Origin: Flagellimonas meridianipacifica
Lineage (GTDB): Bacteria > Bacteroidota > Bacteroidia > Flavobacteriales > Flavobacteriaceae
NCBI RefSeq assembly: GCF_003001695.1
Contig: NZ_PVYX01000001.1
Coordinates: 1,736,001-1,800,000 of the forward strand
DNA: 64,000 nucleotides
Direction: 5' to 3'
Every line of letters begins with the position of its first letter. The first letter of the stretch is position 1. Shown here one piece after another: positions 33,087 through 42,504 of this stretch. A program made the position numbers and the translations under genes. The notes under the pieces are model-generated. The model did no database searches and was not told the origin of the DNA. It saw nothing but the letters and a program-made list of their open reading frames with translations.

Positions 33087-33695
33087 ATGGGTAGAAACAG
33101 AGAAGTCCCTGAAATCAATTCGGGGTCAATGGCGGATATTGCCTTTTTATTGCTTATTTTCTTCTTAGTGGCAACAACAGTCCAAAATGACAAAGGACTG
33201 ATTCGTAAACTTCCTCAAAAACAAAATGAAACCCTTATCGATATTAATGAACGTAATGTTTTCAGGGTGGTTTTGAACAAAGAAAACCAGTTGATGGTAG
33301 AAGGAGAACTACTTCAGATAGAGAATTTGGAGGAAGAAGTCGTCAACTTTTTGGATAATGGTGGGGAAACCGGAAAATGTGATTATTGTATGGGGTCAAA
33401 ATCCAAGGACTTGTCCGATAGCCCGTCAGACGCTGTAATCTCTTTTAAAAGTGATCGAAAAGCACTTTACGGCAAATATGTTGAGGTTCAGGATAAGTTC
33501 ACAAAAGCTTACCGCATTCTTAGAAGTCGTGAATCCAGCAGGTTATATGGGATGGATTTTAAAAGCTTGGAAGAGGAATATGCAAAACCGGAAACCACGC
33601 AAGAGATGAGAGAAATATTAAAGGAGCGAATTAAGACCATTAGGGAAATGTATCCCATGCAGATTTCAGAAAGTGAATTGATTTTTAAATCATAG
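33087..33695 (+). CDS. exbD: ExbD/TolR-family protein, large form with CxxC (copy 2)
   Basis: A 202-aa paralogue of the large ExbD. It has the same SMADIAFLLLIFFLVATT helix with the conserved Asp, the same periplasmic insert with CDYC (33378-33389) and SDSPSDAVISFKSDRKA, and the same helical C-terminus. It is followed 5 nt later by a second short ExbD. No second exbB is in the window, so this pair probably shares the ExbB above or uses a distant one. Confidence 0.92.
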   Translation: MGRNREVPEINSGSMADIAFLLLIFFLVATTVQNDKGLIRKLPQKQNETLIDINERNVFRVVLNKENQLMVEGELLQIENLEEEVVNFLDNGGETGKCDYCMGSKSKDLSDSPSDAVISFKSDRKALYGKYVEVQDKFTKAYRILRSRESSRLYGMDFKSLEEEYAKPETTQEMREILKERIKTIREMYPMQISESELIFKS

Positions 33696-33700
33696 GTAAG

Positions 33701-34171
33701 ATGAGAAAGACAAAAAAAAGAATACCGTCCGTATCCACAGCATCACTTCCCGATATTGTCTTCATGTTATTGTTCTTTTTTATGACGGTAACCACTATTA
33801 AGGACACTGAAATGTTAGTGGAGAATAAGCTTCCTGAGGCTACCGAACTATCGGAACTGGATAAAAAAGACCGAATCATAGAGATATTCGTAGGTAAGCC
33901 GACAGCTAAGTATAGCAATGTTTTAGGCACCGAACCAAAAATACAATTGAATAAAAAACTGTTCAATATTGAGGATGTACGAACATACGTATTGTCTGAA
34001 TTGGCGAAAAAACCTGAGGGAATTAGAAATTTGGTCACGGTTTCATTAAAAATTGATGAGAATGTACACGTTGGTTTGGTTTCAGATATTAAAAAAGAGT
34101 TGCAGGATGTCAATCTTCTAAAGATAAATTATGCTGCGATTCAAGGTAATTACACTTCAGTGTTAGATTAG
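33701..34171 (+). CDS. exbD: ExbD/TolR-family protein, short form (copy 2)
   Basis: A 156-aa paralogue of the short ExbD, starting MRKTKKRIPSVSTASLPD and with the helix DIVFMLLFFFMTVTT (proton-transferring Asp at about residue 18). RIIEIFVGKPTAKY and LGTEPKIQLNKKL align with copy 1. It is the last gene before the hairpin at 34192-34220. Confidence 0.92.
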   Translation: MRKTKKRIPSVSTASLPDIVFMLLFFFMTVTTIKDTEMLVENKLPEATELSELDKKDRIIEIFVGKPTAKYSNVLGTEPKIQLNKKLFNIEDVRTYVLSELAKKPEGIRNLVTVSLKIDENVHVGLVSDIKKELQDVNLLKINYAAIQGNYTSVLD

Positions 34172-34191
34172 TTTTAAAAGATTTAGACGAA

Positions 34192-34220
34192 GACAATCCA
34201 AATGTGTATTTTGGGTTGTC
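34192..34220 (+). terminator. Hairpin between exbD copy 2 and the outer-membrane barrel gene
   Basis: An 11-bp stem (GACAATCCAAA, loop TGTGTAT, TTTGGGTTGTC, with one T-G wobble) is followed by TTTATTT. It is 20 nt after the exbD stop and ends 7-19 nt before the first plausible ATGs of the barrel gene, so it may act as terminator or attenuator for that gene. Confidence 0.7.
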
Positions 34221-34239
34221 TTTATTTATGACATACATG

Positions 34240-34944
34240 AAATATAATCTTTGGGTACTCTTGTTTATATTATGCCAGTTTGCTGGAAATTCTCAACAGG
34301 AAAACAGTAGTGAGATTAGTAGATATTTTGAAGACCAATTCTATATTGGGACAGGAATTAACTTCTTAACGGAAAGGCCAACTGGTGTTGTTCAAAATAG
34401 CCTGTCTTATAATCTTCAGTTGGGCTTTATCAAGGATATACCTATAAATAAGGCGAGGAATTTTGGCTTGGGCCTTGGATTGGGTTATGCCACCAATTCG
34501 TACTTCAGTAATATTAGAGCAGACAATTCCGGCGGAGAGATAGCGTATTCCATTTTGGATTCGGATGATTTTAGACGAAATAAATTGGAGACCCATGCTA
34601 TAGAAATGCCCTTAGAAATTAGATGGCGAACTTCAACGGCCACGGAGTATAAGTTTTGGAGAATTTATGGCGGTCTGCGATTTGCATACATTTTTGCAGG
34701 AAGTTCCAAATTGGTTTTGGAAACTGAGAATTCATTGAATATAACAGATGATACAATTCGCTTTTCAAATAGTGATATAAGGGACTTTCAATATGGGCTT
34801 ACGTTGAGTTTTGGTTATAATACCTTCAATATTCACTCTTACTATAGTCTGAATCCACTTTTAAACGATGGAGTGGTTTTGGACAATGGCGAATCCATAG
34901 ATACCAGAGTGTTTAGAATAGGGATTATTTTTTATATACTATAG
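34240..34944 (+). CDS. Outer-membrane beta-barrel protein (porin/PorT-like)
   Basis: Starts at MKYNLWVLLFILCQFAGNSQ, a signal peptide; ATGs at 34228 (MTY) and 34240 are in frame and the latter gives the cleanest signal (234 aa). The mature part alternates strands with aromatic girdles and ends in a phenylalanine/isoleucine-rich strand (VFRIGIIFYIL), as expected of an eight-stranded barrel. It is probably an outer-membrane structural or porin-like protein of the PorT/OmpA-barrel type. It follows the exbD pair after a hairpin. The stop codon overlaps the stop of the convergent PAP2-like gene. Confidence 0.75.
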   Translation, partial: KYNLWVLLFILCQFAGNSQQENSSEISRYFEDQFYIGTGINFLTERPTGVVQNSLSYNLQLGFIKDIPINKARNFGLGLGLGYATNSYFSNIRADNSGGEIAYSILDSDDFRRNKLETHAIEMPLEIRWRTSTATEYKFWRIYGGLRFAYIFAGSSKLVLETENSLNITDDTIRFSNSDIRDFQYGLTLSFGYNTFNIHSYYSLNPLLNDGVVLDNGESIDTRVFRIGIIFYIL

Positions 34945-35544
34945 CCAGTACTTCAGAATTAACATCTGGGATAAAACACCTATAAAAAAACCGATTAAGA
35001 GCTCCATTTTACTGTGAGCGTTCAAGTACAGTCTTGAAGTGGCCACTAGGCCAGTAAGTAGGGTAAACAAACTAATGGCCAAGGTTATATTTATTTCGAA
35101 GTGAATACTCAAACCAATCATGAACATTAGGATACTTCCCATTCCCAGGAGATGAATACTGGTCTTGATCCGCAGAAATAGTAAAATCAATGTTGCCCCT
35201 ATGGCCATAAGCAGACCTAAAAAGAAATAGAAAAGCTCAGGCACATAGTTGTTGGGAATCACTTTGTACAGGATCATGAAAATGATGATCGCATTGATGT
35301 ACAAAGGGTACTTTCGTTCTTTGAGGGTAGGCAGAAAGATGGAATTGATGATTCCCAAATTCTTAAGAATCAAAAAAAAGATAATTGGAATAATAACCGT
35401 AAGAATAAAAATGGGCAAAATATTGCCACTTTGAATTTCTAACGAAGTGTATTTTGGGGTAATCAAAAAATAGATGAGCGTTCCACCAATTGGAACAAAC
35501 AAAGGGTGAAAAACATAGGAAACAATGTTCAGGAAATGGCGCAT
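34939..35544 (-). CDS. Divergent PAP2-like membrane phosphatase (predicted)
   Basis: A 201-aa protein with six predicted membrane helices. Three elements line up with the type-2 phosphatidic acid phosphatase triad: TLKERKYPL (KxxxRP-like), TSIHLLGMGS (S-H), and SRLYLNAHSKMELLIGF (SRxxxxxHxxxE). The first motif is imperfect and the PSGH serine-glycine is lost, so activity is uncertain. It overlaps rpoN by one base (TGATG), a sign of coupled translation. A lipid-phosphate role is inference. Confidence 0.7.
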   Translation of the reverse strand: MRHFLNIVSYVFHPLFVPIGGTLIYFLITPKYTSLEIQSGNILPIFILTVIIPIIFFLILKNLGIINSIFLPTLKERKYPLYINAIIIFMILYKVIPNNYVPELFYFFLGLLMAIGATLILLFLRIKTSIHLLGMGSILMFMIGLSIHFEINITLAISLFTLLTGLVATSRLYLNAHSKMELLIGFFIGVLSQMLILKYWL

Positions 35545-37001
35545 CAGATTTGTTTTCTGAGCCTGGCCACCGGGATGCCCAATTGCTCCCTGTATTTTGC
35601 CACGGTTCTCCTGGCAATGGGATAGCCTCGCTCCTTCAGGATTTTGGCTAATTTATCGTCGGTCAAAGGCTTTTTCTTCTCTTCATCACCAATTACCGTT
35701 TCCAATATCTTTTTGATTTCTCGTGTAGATACGTCCTCCCCTTGTTCATTTTTCATGGCCTCAGAGAAAAACTCCTTAATGAGTTTGGTGCCGTAGGGGG
35801 TATCCACGTACTTACTATTGGCCACCCTCGAAACTGTGGAGACGTCCATCCCAATTTGGTCGGCAATATCCTTTAAAATCATGGGACGAAGTTTACGTTC
35901 GTCTCCAGTTATAAAGTATTCCTTTTGGTAGTTCATTATGGTGCTCATGGTCACAAACAGGGTTTGTTGACGCTGTTTTATGGCATCAATGAACCATTTG
36001 GCGGCATCCAGTTTTTGTTTGATGAACATCACGGTATCCTTCTGTGCTTTAGACTTTTCCTTAGCACTCTTATAACCTTCCAGCATATTGCTGTACTCTC
36101 TGGATACATGAAGTTCCGGAGCGTTTCTGCCATTTAGGCTTAGTTCCAGCTCACCATCTACGATTCTTATGGAAAAATCTGGGACAATGTGCTCAATGAT
36201 TCGTGTACTGCCCGCATAAGAACCTCCGGGTTTGGGATTTAGCCTTTCAATTTCTGAAATGGCATCCTTCAAAGCTTCTTCATCCACCTGATGTTTTTGA
36301 AGAAGTTTAGCGTAGTGTTTTTTGGTGAACTGCTCAAAAGACCTTTCCAAAATATCAATAGCCAGTTCATTTGAGTCAGTATTTTCTTTTCGTTTAAGTT
36401 GAAGGATAAGGCATTCATCCAAAGATCTGGCAGCTACCCCGGGAGGGTCTAGCTGCTGAACTATTTTGAGGACTTCTTCAATTTTATCTTCTTCAGTATA
36501 AATGTTTTGGGTGAATGCTAAATCGTCCATAATATCACTAAGAGGACGACGAATATATCCACTCTCATCAATGCTTCCCACCAGAAACTCGGCTATGGAC
36601 CATTCTTGATCATCCAAATGCACTGTATTTAACTGATTGAGCAAGTATTGGTTGAAAGAAATTCCGGAAGCGTAAGGGATGCTCTTTTCATCATCATCAG
36701 CACTGTAGTTGCTCACTTGAGTGCGATAGTCAGGAACCTCGTCATCGCTCAAATAGTCATCAATATTGATGTCATCCGTCGCAATGGATTCACTATCTCC
36801 AGATTCTTCATAGGTATTGTCAAACCCGTCATCCAAGGAATCGTTCTCTGCTTTACCACTTTCAAGCGCAGGGTTCTCTTCCAATTCTTGTTTTAGACGT
36901 TGTTCAAATGCCTGCGTAGGCAATTGAATCAGCTTCATCAACTGGATTTGCTGGGGAGACAGCTTCTGGGAAAGCTTAAACTGAAGATGCTGTTTTAACA
37001 T
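35544..37001 (-). CDS. rpoN: RNA polymerase sigma-54 factor
   Basis: Alternative sigma factor (485 aa) for enhancer-dependent promoters. Region I is the glutamine-rich FKLSQKLSPQQIQLMKLIQ at the N-terminus, followed by an acidic region II (residues ~40-100), the core-binding domain, and the C-terminal RpoN box ARRTVAKYREQLG close to the end. It follows asnS by 43 nt and overlaps the PAP2-like gene. No sigma-54 activator with an AAA+ domain is nearby. Confidence 0.96.
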   Translation of the reverse strand: MLKQHLQFKLSQKLSPQQIQLMKLIQLPTQAFEQRLKQELEENPALESGKAENDSLDDGFDNTYEESGDSESIATDDINIDDYLSDDEVPDYRTQVSNYSADDDEKSIPYASGISFNQYLLNQLNTVHLDDQEWSIAEFLVGSIDESGYIRRPLSDIMDDLAFTQNIYTEEDKIEEVLKIVQQLDPPGVAARSLDECLILQLKRKENTDSNELAIDILERSFEQFTKKHYAKLLQKHQVDEEALKDAISEIERLNPKPGGSYAGSTRIIEHIVPDFSIRIVDGELELSLNGRNAPELHVSREYSNMLEGYKSAKEKSKAQKDTVMFIKQKLDAAKWFIDAIKQRQQTLFVTMSTIMNYQKEYFITGDERKLRPMILKDIADQIGMDVSTVSRVANSKYVDTPYGTKLIKEFFSEAMKNEQGEDVSTREIKKILETVIGDEEKKKPLTDDKLAKILKERGYPIARRTVAKYREQLGIPVARLRKQI

Positions 37002-37044
37002 GGAACTATTACTCTTCCTTTTCCTATAAATTTAAGCAATCGAA

Positions 37045-38478
37045 TTAAAATTCTGCGTTTTGAGGTGTTCTGGGATAGGGAATCACATCTCGAATATTGC
37101 CCATACCCGTAGCGAAAAGCACCAAACGTTCAAAACCAAGTCCGAAACCGCTATGGACTGCCGTGCCAAAGCGTCTTAAGTCCAGATACCACCAAAGCTC
37201 TTTTTCGTCAATTCCCAGTTCTTCAATTTTTTGTTGTAACACTTCTAGACGTTCTTCACGTTGAGAACCTCCAACAATCTCTCCAATTCCGGGAAAAAGA
37301 ACATCCATAGCCCTTACAGTCTTGCCATCTTCGTTCAATCGCATATAGAATGCCTTTATTTTGGCTGGATAATCAAACAAAATAACAGGACACTTAAAAT
37401 GTTTCTCTACCAAAAAGCGTTCGTGTTCACTTTGAAGGTCAGCTCCCCATTCGTTGATTGGGAATTGAAACTTTTTCTTTTTATTGGGTTTACTGTTCCT
37501 CAAAATTTCAATCGCCTCGGTATAGGTAACCCTTTTAAAGTTGTTGTCCACAACAAATCGTAACTTCTCAATAAGGGCCATTTCGCTACGCTCGTTTTGC
37601 GGTTTGGTTTTTTCCTCATCCAAGAGTCGCTTTTCGAGAAAGGTCAAATCATCCATGCAATGATCCAACACATACTGGATAGTATATTTAATAAAATCTT
37701 CGGCCAAGTCCATGTTGGCATCCAGTTCATAAAAGGCCATTTCAGGTTCAATCATCCAAAACTCTGCAAGATGCCTTGAAGTATTCGAGTTTTCTGCCCT
37801 AAACGTAGGCCCAAAGGTGTATACTTTTCCAAGTCCCATTGCATAGGTCTCAGCTTCTAACTGACCCGAGACAGTAAGGTTGGTCTCCTTGCCAAAAAAG
37901 TCATCTTCGTATTTCACCTCACCCTCATTTGTCAACGGAGGATTTTTGGCATCCAAAGTGCTTACACGGAACATTTCCCCTGCTCCCTCGGCATCCGAAC
38001 CTGTAACGATGGGTGTATGCATGTAGAAAAACCCGTTCTGTTGAAAATAACTGTGAATCGCGTAAGAAAGGGCTGAACGGACACGCATTACCGCAGAAAA
38101 CGTATTGGTACGAACCCTTAAATGGGCTTTTTCCCGTAGAAATTCAAAGGAGTGTTTTTTGGGCTGAATAGGATAAGTATCCGGGTCAGCCGTGCCATGA
38201 ACAAAAACGTCTTCCACCTGGATTTCCAGGCTTTGACCTTTCCCTTGACTTTCCACAAGTTTGCCTTTTATTCTTAAAGCTGAACCAACCGTGATAAGTT
38301 TGATGACGGATTCATCAAAATTTTCAAAATCAATGACACACTGAAGGTTATGAATTACAGAACCATCATTTAAAGCAATAAATCTGTTGCTTCTAAAGGC
38401 TCTTACCCAACCTTCTATTTGAACGGTATCTCCAATTGGCTGTTTTTCAAGCAATGATTTTATGGAATGTGATATCAT
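37045..38478 (-). CDS. asnS: Asparaginyl-tRNA synthetase
   Basis: Class II aminoacyl-tRNA synthetase that charges tRNA-Asn. I start at the ATG at 38476-38478 (477 aa) since a -7 box (38503-38510) lies in the longer upstream frame. An N-terminal OB-fold ([22 protein letters not shown]) is followed by motif 2 ([25 protein letters not shown]) and motif 3 ([13 protein letters not shown]), which together identify AsnRS. It precedes rpoN. Confidence 0.96.
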   Translation of the reverse strand: MISHSIKSLLEKQPIGDTVQIEGWVRAFRSNRFIALNDGSVIHNLQCVIDFENFDESVIKLITVGSALRIKGKLVESQGKGQSLEIQVEDVFVHGTADPDTYPIQPKKHSFEFLREKAHLRVRTNTFSAVMRVRSALSYAIHSYFQQNGFFYMHTPIVTGSDAEGAGEMFRVSTLDAKNPPLTNEGEVKYEDDFFGKETNLTVSGQLEAETYAMGLGKVYTFGPTFRAENSNTSRHLAEFWMIEPEMAFYELDANMDLAEDFIKYTIQYVLDHCMDDLTFLEKRLLDEEKTKPQNERSEMALIEKLRFVVDNNFKRVTYTEAIEILRNSKPNKKKKFQFPINEWGADLQSEHERFLVEKHFKCPVILFDYPAKIKAFYMRLNEDGKTVRAMDVLFPGIGEIVGGSQREERLEVLQQKIEELGIDEKELWWYLDLRRFGTAVHSGFGLGFERLVLFATGMGNIRDVIPYPRTPQNAEF

Positions 38479-38502
38479 TTTGGCTTCACTGAAATTAAGC
38501 CG

Positions 38503-38510
38503 TAAAGATA
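38503..38510 (-). promoter_or_regulatory. -7-like box for asnS
   Basis: On the minus strand TATCTTTA, a 7/8 match to TAnnTTTG, ends 24 nt before the chosen start of asnS at 38478. Confidence 0.5.
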
Positions 38511-38561
38511 GTTTTTTGGTCAAAAAAGAGGACTATACACCTAGGTTTTATGACGAAATAT

Positions 38562-40961
38562 CTATTTGTCTTCGGTATCCTTTATCTCTTCCTTGGGTAA
38601 AATATCAATTTGAGGTTTTTTAAGTACTTGTTTGTTGGCAATACTCCTTTCCAACGAAAGTAACAGAGATGGTAACAAAATCAAGTTGGCCAACATGGCA
38701 AAGAGAAGGGTTGCAGAGACCAATCCTCCAAGCGCTTTGGTGCCTCCAAAATCTGAAATGATAAACACGGAAAAACCAAAAAATAGCACTATAGAGGTGT
38801 AGAACATACTCACTCCGGTCTCACGTAAAGCGGCATAAACTGATTTTTTTATGTGCCATCTATGGGTGGTAAGTTCCTGTCTGTATTTGGCCAAGAAGTG
38901 TATTGTATCATCCACCGAAATACCAAATGCAATACTAAAGACCAGAATGGTTGAAGGTTTAATAGGTATGCCCAAATATCCCATGAGGCCCGCGGTGATG
39001 ACCAAGGGAAGTAGGTTTGGTACCAGTGAAATGATTATCATCCGAAAAGAGCGAAATAGATAGGCCATGAATAAGGAAATGAGTCCAATAGCCAAGGCCA
39101 GCGAAATCAATAGGTTTTTGACTAAGTACCGAGTTCCTTTAAGGAAGAGCAAAGCTTTTCCGGTCATGAAAACATTATACCGTTCTTGCGGGAAGAATTT
39201 GGTAATTGCTTTTTGTACATCCATCTCAATCTCTTCCATCCGGTCGATTTTCACATCCCGCAGAAATGTGGTAAGGCGAGCGGTTTGTCCCGTGCTGTCC
39301 ATAAAGCTTTCCAGTAAGTCGCCATCTGCGGAAGACTTCCTTACCATGTCCATTATGAAGGTATTCTCCTGTGATGTAGGTAGTTGATAGTATTTTGGGA
39401 TGCCGTTGTAAAATGCTTGTTTGGAATACTTCACCAAATCTACTACCGAAACTGGGCGGGACAACTCTGGTGTTTCCTCAATAACTTCCCCCAGTTGATT
39501 CATACGCCGTAGGGTGGCGGGTCTAAACGCACCATTTTTTCGTTTGGTATCCACTACGATTTCCATGGGCATTATTCCGTCGAACTCCTCTTCAAAAAAT
39601 CGAATGTCCTTAAAATAATGTGTGTTCTTGGGTAAATCTTCGATTCGACTTCCTGTAATCTCAATTTGATAAATACCGATGATGCTCAACACCAAAATGG
39701 CCACTGAGGAAATGTATACCCCAATTCTATGGTCACGAACCATACGCTCCATCCAGTTCACGAAGAAATCTATCCACCTTTTGTTGAGATGTCTCAAGTG
39801 CTTTGTCTTGGGCAAGGCCATGAAACTGTATATGATGGGTATAATTAAAAGGGATAGCACAAAAATCCCAACAATATTTATTGAGGCCACAATACCGAAC
39901 TCTTTGAGGAGGTCACTATCCAGAATGATGAAGGTGGCAAAACCGGAAGCAGTGGTAATATTGGTCATCAAAGTTGCATTTCCTATTTTGGAAATTACCC
40001 GTTGTAGGGAAAGTGCTTGATTTCCATGTTTTTTTACCTCTTGCTGATATTTGTTTATTAGGAAAATACAGTTGGGGATTCCAATAACAATTATCAATGG
40101 CGGAATCAGCGCTGTAAGTATAGTAATTTCATACTGAAGTAATCCCAAGATACCAAAGGCCCACATTACCCCAATGATAACAACACACATTGAAATAAAT
40201 GTGGCACGAAAACTCCTAAAGAAGAAAAAGAAAATCAATGAGGTGACCAGAAGGGCCGCAACGATGAAAATGCCTATCTCATCCACGATGGATTTGGTAT
40301 TCCAAGTACGTATGTAGGGCATACCAGAAACATGCATATCCAGATTTGTCTCAGCTTCAAAATTCCTTACCAAATCCCTCAGGTCGTTTAGAATAAACTC
40401 ATTCCGGACAGATGTGTTTACAATGTCTTTATCCAAATAGGCAATGGTTTGGATGGTCTCGCTTTCAGGATTGTATATCAACCCATTGTAAAAAGGAAGT
40501 TCATTTAAAAGATAATCCTTCAACTGATTCACCTCTTCCAAAGAAGTAGGGTTTTCCTTTATATAATCTTCAATGACAAATTCTTGTTTTTCATTGTCCT
40601 TGACCAATACCTGAAGATTATCGGTAGAAACCACAAAATCAACTTCGGGAAAAGCGTCAAGCTGCTTGCTGAACTTATTCCAACGGTTAAAATTTTCAGG
40701 CTCGAACAGTTTAGGATTTCTGACAGCAAAAACTATAGCATTCCCCTCCTCTCCAAAAAGGTTGGTAAAAATATTGTAGTTAATGGTGGCTTCATGGTCG
40801 TCTGGAAGAATATTGACCTCGGTATTTGATAATTGGATGTTTTTCCATTGTAAAGCCAAAAAAACTGTCGCGGCCACAACAAGAAGAAGTATAAGAATCC
40901 GGTTTCTTAATATTATTCGGGCCACGGCAGGCCAGAAACCTTGGGTTAGCTTTGCTACCAT
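38562..40961 (-). CDS. RND superfamily exporter (MMPL/HAE3-type)
   Basis: A 799-aa inner-membrane protein with 12 predicted helices in two repeats, each an N-terminal helix, a large periplasmic loop and a bundle of helices. The conserved GISVDDTIHFLAKYRQE of the second repeat and PPLIIVIGIPNCIFLINKYQQ of the first match the MMPL/patched family. No outer-membrane or adaptor genes are adjacent, which supports a hydrophobic-lipid or hopanoid-type exporter rather than a drug pump. Substrate unknown. It lies downstream of frr with a 76-nt gap. Confidence 0.88.
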   Translation of the reverse strand: MVAKLTQGFWPAVARIILRNRILILLLVVAATVFLALQWKNIQLSNTEVNILPDDHEATINYNIFTNLFGEEGNAIVFAVRNPKLFEPENFNRWNKFSKQLDAFPEVDFVVSTDNLQVLVKDNEKQEFVIEDYIKENPTSLEEVNQLKDYLLNELPFYNGLIYNPESETIQTIAYLDKDIVNTSVRNEFILNDLRDLVRNFEAETNLDMHVSGMPYIRTWNTKSIVDEIGIFIVAALLVTSLIFFFFFRSFRATFISMCVVIIGVMWAFGILGLLQYEITILTALIPPLIIVIGIPNCIFLINKYQQEVKKHGNQALSLQRVISKIGNATLMTNITTASGFATFIILDSDLLKEFGIVASINIVGIFVLSLLIIPIIYSFMALPKTKHLRHLNKRWIDFFVNWMERMVRDHRIGVYISSVAILVLSIIGIYQIEITGSRIEDLPKNTHYFKDIRFFEEEFDGIMPMEIVVDTKRKNGAFRPATLRRMNQLGEVIEETPELSRPVSVVDLVKYSKQAFYNGIPKYYQLPTSQENTFIMDMVRKSSADGDLLESFMDSTGQTARLTTFLRDVKIDRMEEIEMDVQKAITKFFPQERYNVFMTGKALLFLKGTRYLVKNLLISLALAIGLISLFMAYLFRSFRMIIISLVPNLLPLVITAGLMGYLGIPIKPSTILVFSIAFGISVDDTIHFLAKYRQELTTHRWHIKKSVYAALRETGVSMFYTSIVLFFGFSVFIISDFGGTKALGGLVSATLLFAMLANLILLPSLLLSLERSIANKQVLKKPQIDILPKEEIKDTEDK

Positions 40962-41037
40962 ACGTGTTCTGTTGGGGGCAAAGTTAGAAAATGATTGGCT
41001 GTACTCCTAAGAGATGAACGGTGTAAAAACAATTGAA

Positions 41038-41592
41038 TCAGACCTTCATGATTTCTGCCTCCTTTACAGTAAGGGTGGCATCCACTTTTTTGATGTAGGA
41101 ATCGGTCAATTCTTGAACATCAACTTCTGCATTGCTTTTAAGATCCTCGGAAATCTCAAGCCTCTTCAACTCTTTGTTTGCTTCCTGTCTGGCGTTCCTT
41201 ATGCTGACCTTAGCGTCTTCGGCTTCACCCTTGGCTTGCTTTACCAACTGTATCCTGCGCTCTTCCGTAAGAGGTGGCACATTAATAATTACCATTTCCC
41301 CATTGTTCATAGGATTAAAGCCTAGGTTGGCATTCATAATAGCTGTCTCAATATCCCCTAAAATACTTTTTTCCCAAGGTTGAACTGATATCGTTCTGGC
41401 ATCTGGAGTGTTGATGTTGGATACTTGGGAAAGAGGGGTAGGAGAGCCGTAGTATTCCACCATTACAGTTGATAACATAACAGGACTAGCTTTCCCAGCA
41501 CGTATTTTGACCAAAGCTTTTTCCAAGTGGGAGATGCTTCCATCCATGCTCTCTTTGGCAGCGTCAAGTATAAAGGTTACTTCTTCGTTCAT
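41038..41592 (-). CDS. frr: Ribosome recycling factor
   Basis: Splits post-termination ribosomes with EF-G. The 184-aa length and the sequence are canonical: GKASPVMLSTVMVEYYGSPT (domain II region), ISVQPWEKSILGDIETAI, and VNVPPLTEERRIQLVKQAK (three-helix bundle). It follows pyrH on the same strand, a conserved gene order in bacteria. Confidence 0.97.
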   Translation of the reverse strand: MNEEVTFILDAAKESMDGSISHLEKALVKIRAGKASPVMLSTVMVEYYGSPTPLSQVSNINTPDARTISVQPWEKSILGDIETAIMNANLGFNPMNNGEMVIINVPPLTEERRIQLVKQAKGEAEDAKVSIRNARQEANKELKRLEISEDLKSNAEVDVQELTDSYIKKVDATLTVKEAEIMKV

Positions 41593-41634
41593 ACACTTAC
41601 ATTTTTAAGGTTTGGTCGCAAAAGCTCTGCCAAA

Positions 41635-42342
41635 TTATATATTGACAACTGTGCCTATGCTCTCTCCTTGAACTATTTTCATGAGATTTCCCCTTGTGTT
41701 CATATCAAAAACCACAATAGGGAGCTCATTTTCCTGACTCAATGTAAAGGCTGTGGTATCCATTACCTTCAGCCCTTTGGAAATTACATCGTTAAATGAA
41801 ATTCTATCAAATTTAGTTGCTGTCTTATCTTTTTCTGGGTCTGAGGTGTATATACCGTCAACTCTTGTGCCTTTCAAGATTACATCTGCCTTGATTTCAA
41901 TAGCTCGAAGAACCGCAGCTGAATCTGTGGTAAAATAGGGGTTCCCTGTTCCTCCACCAAAAATGACGACCCTACCTTTTTCGAGGTGGCGCATGGCCCT
42001 TCTTCGAATAAATGGTTCGGCAACCTCATTGATTTTTATGGCGGACTGCAATCGAGTTTCAACACCATGTTGTTCCAAAGCGCTCTGCAAAGCAAGGCCA
42101 TTAATAACGGTTGCCAACATACCCATGTGGTCACCTTGAACACGATCCATGCCTTGACTGGCCCCTGAAAGACCTCTGAATATGTTTCCCCCACCAATGA
42201 CGATGGCTACTTCAATACCTTTTTCAACTACAGCCTTGATATCTTCAGCGTACTCCGCCAAACGTTTTCCATCAATTCCATATTGTTGTTCACCCATTAA
42301 GGCTTCTCCACTGAGTTTTAAAAGAATTCTTTTGTATTGCAT
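41635..42342 (-). CDS. pyrH: UMP kinase
   Basis: Phosphorylates UMP to UDP in pyrimidine synthesis; a cytosolic hexameric enzyme of the amino acid kinase fold. Hallmarks are [16 protein letters not shown] at the N-terminus, [11 protein letters not shown] (phosphate loop), and [20 protein letters not shown]. Length 235 aa is normal. It lies upstream of frr in a probable operon. Confidence 0.97.
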   Translation of the reverse strand: MQYKRILLKLSGEALMGEQQYGIDGKRLAEYAEDIKAVVEKGIEVAIVIGGGNIFRGLSGASQGMDRVQGDHMGMLATVINGLALQSALEQHGVETRLQSAIKINEVAEPFIRRRAMRHLEKGRVVIFGGGTGNPYFTTDSAAVLRAIEIKADVILKGTRVDGIYTSDPEKDKTATKFDRISFNDVISKGLKVMDTTAFTLSQENELPIVVFDMNTRGNLMKIVQGESIGTVVNI

Positions 42343-42364
42343 GTAGGCCGAGTTGAAATCCGGA

Positions 42365-42382
42365 CAAAAATAATCAAAAATA
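42365..42382 (-). promoter_or_regulatory. Two tandem -7 boxes upstream of pyrH
   Basis: On the minus strand TATTTTTG occurs twice, at 42375-42382 and 42365-42372, both full matches to TAnnTTTG. The nearer box ends 22 nt before the pyrH start. One of them may be fortuitous. Confidence 0.5.
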
Positions 42383-42504
42383 TTTACGCCATGAGTCTAG
42401 AAAACTCAATGATTTCATAATAAAATGAAGAAAAAAGAATACATTTTGTAACCTTTTGAATTTAGGACAGTATTCCCTTAAACGAACCTAAAATAACGGA
42501 CAAC

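Noticed and set aside
34939..34944. CTATAG palindrome forms the stop codon of both convergent genes
   Set aside because: True in the sequence, but a six-base overlap of stop codons in compact genomes is easily fortuitous and has no obvious function.
42441..42480. Possible ECF-type promoter (GTAACC ... ACAG) upstream of the sigma factor gene
   Set aside because: It loosely resembles promoters reported for Bacteroidota ECF factors, but I cannot confirm the consensus from one example, so I did not list it as a feature.
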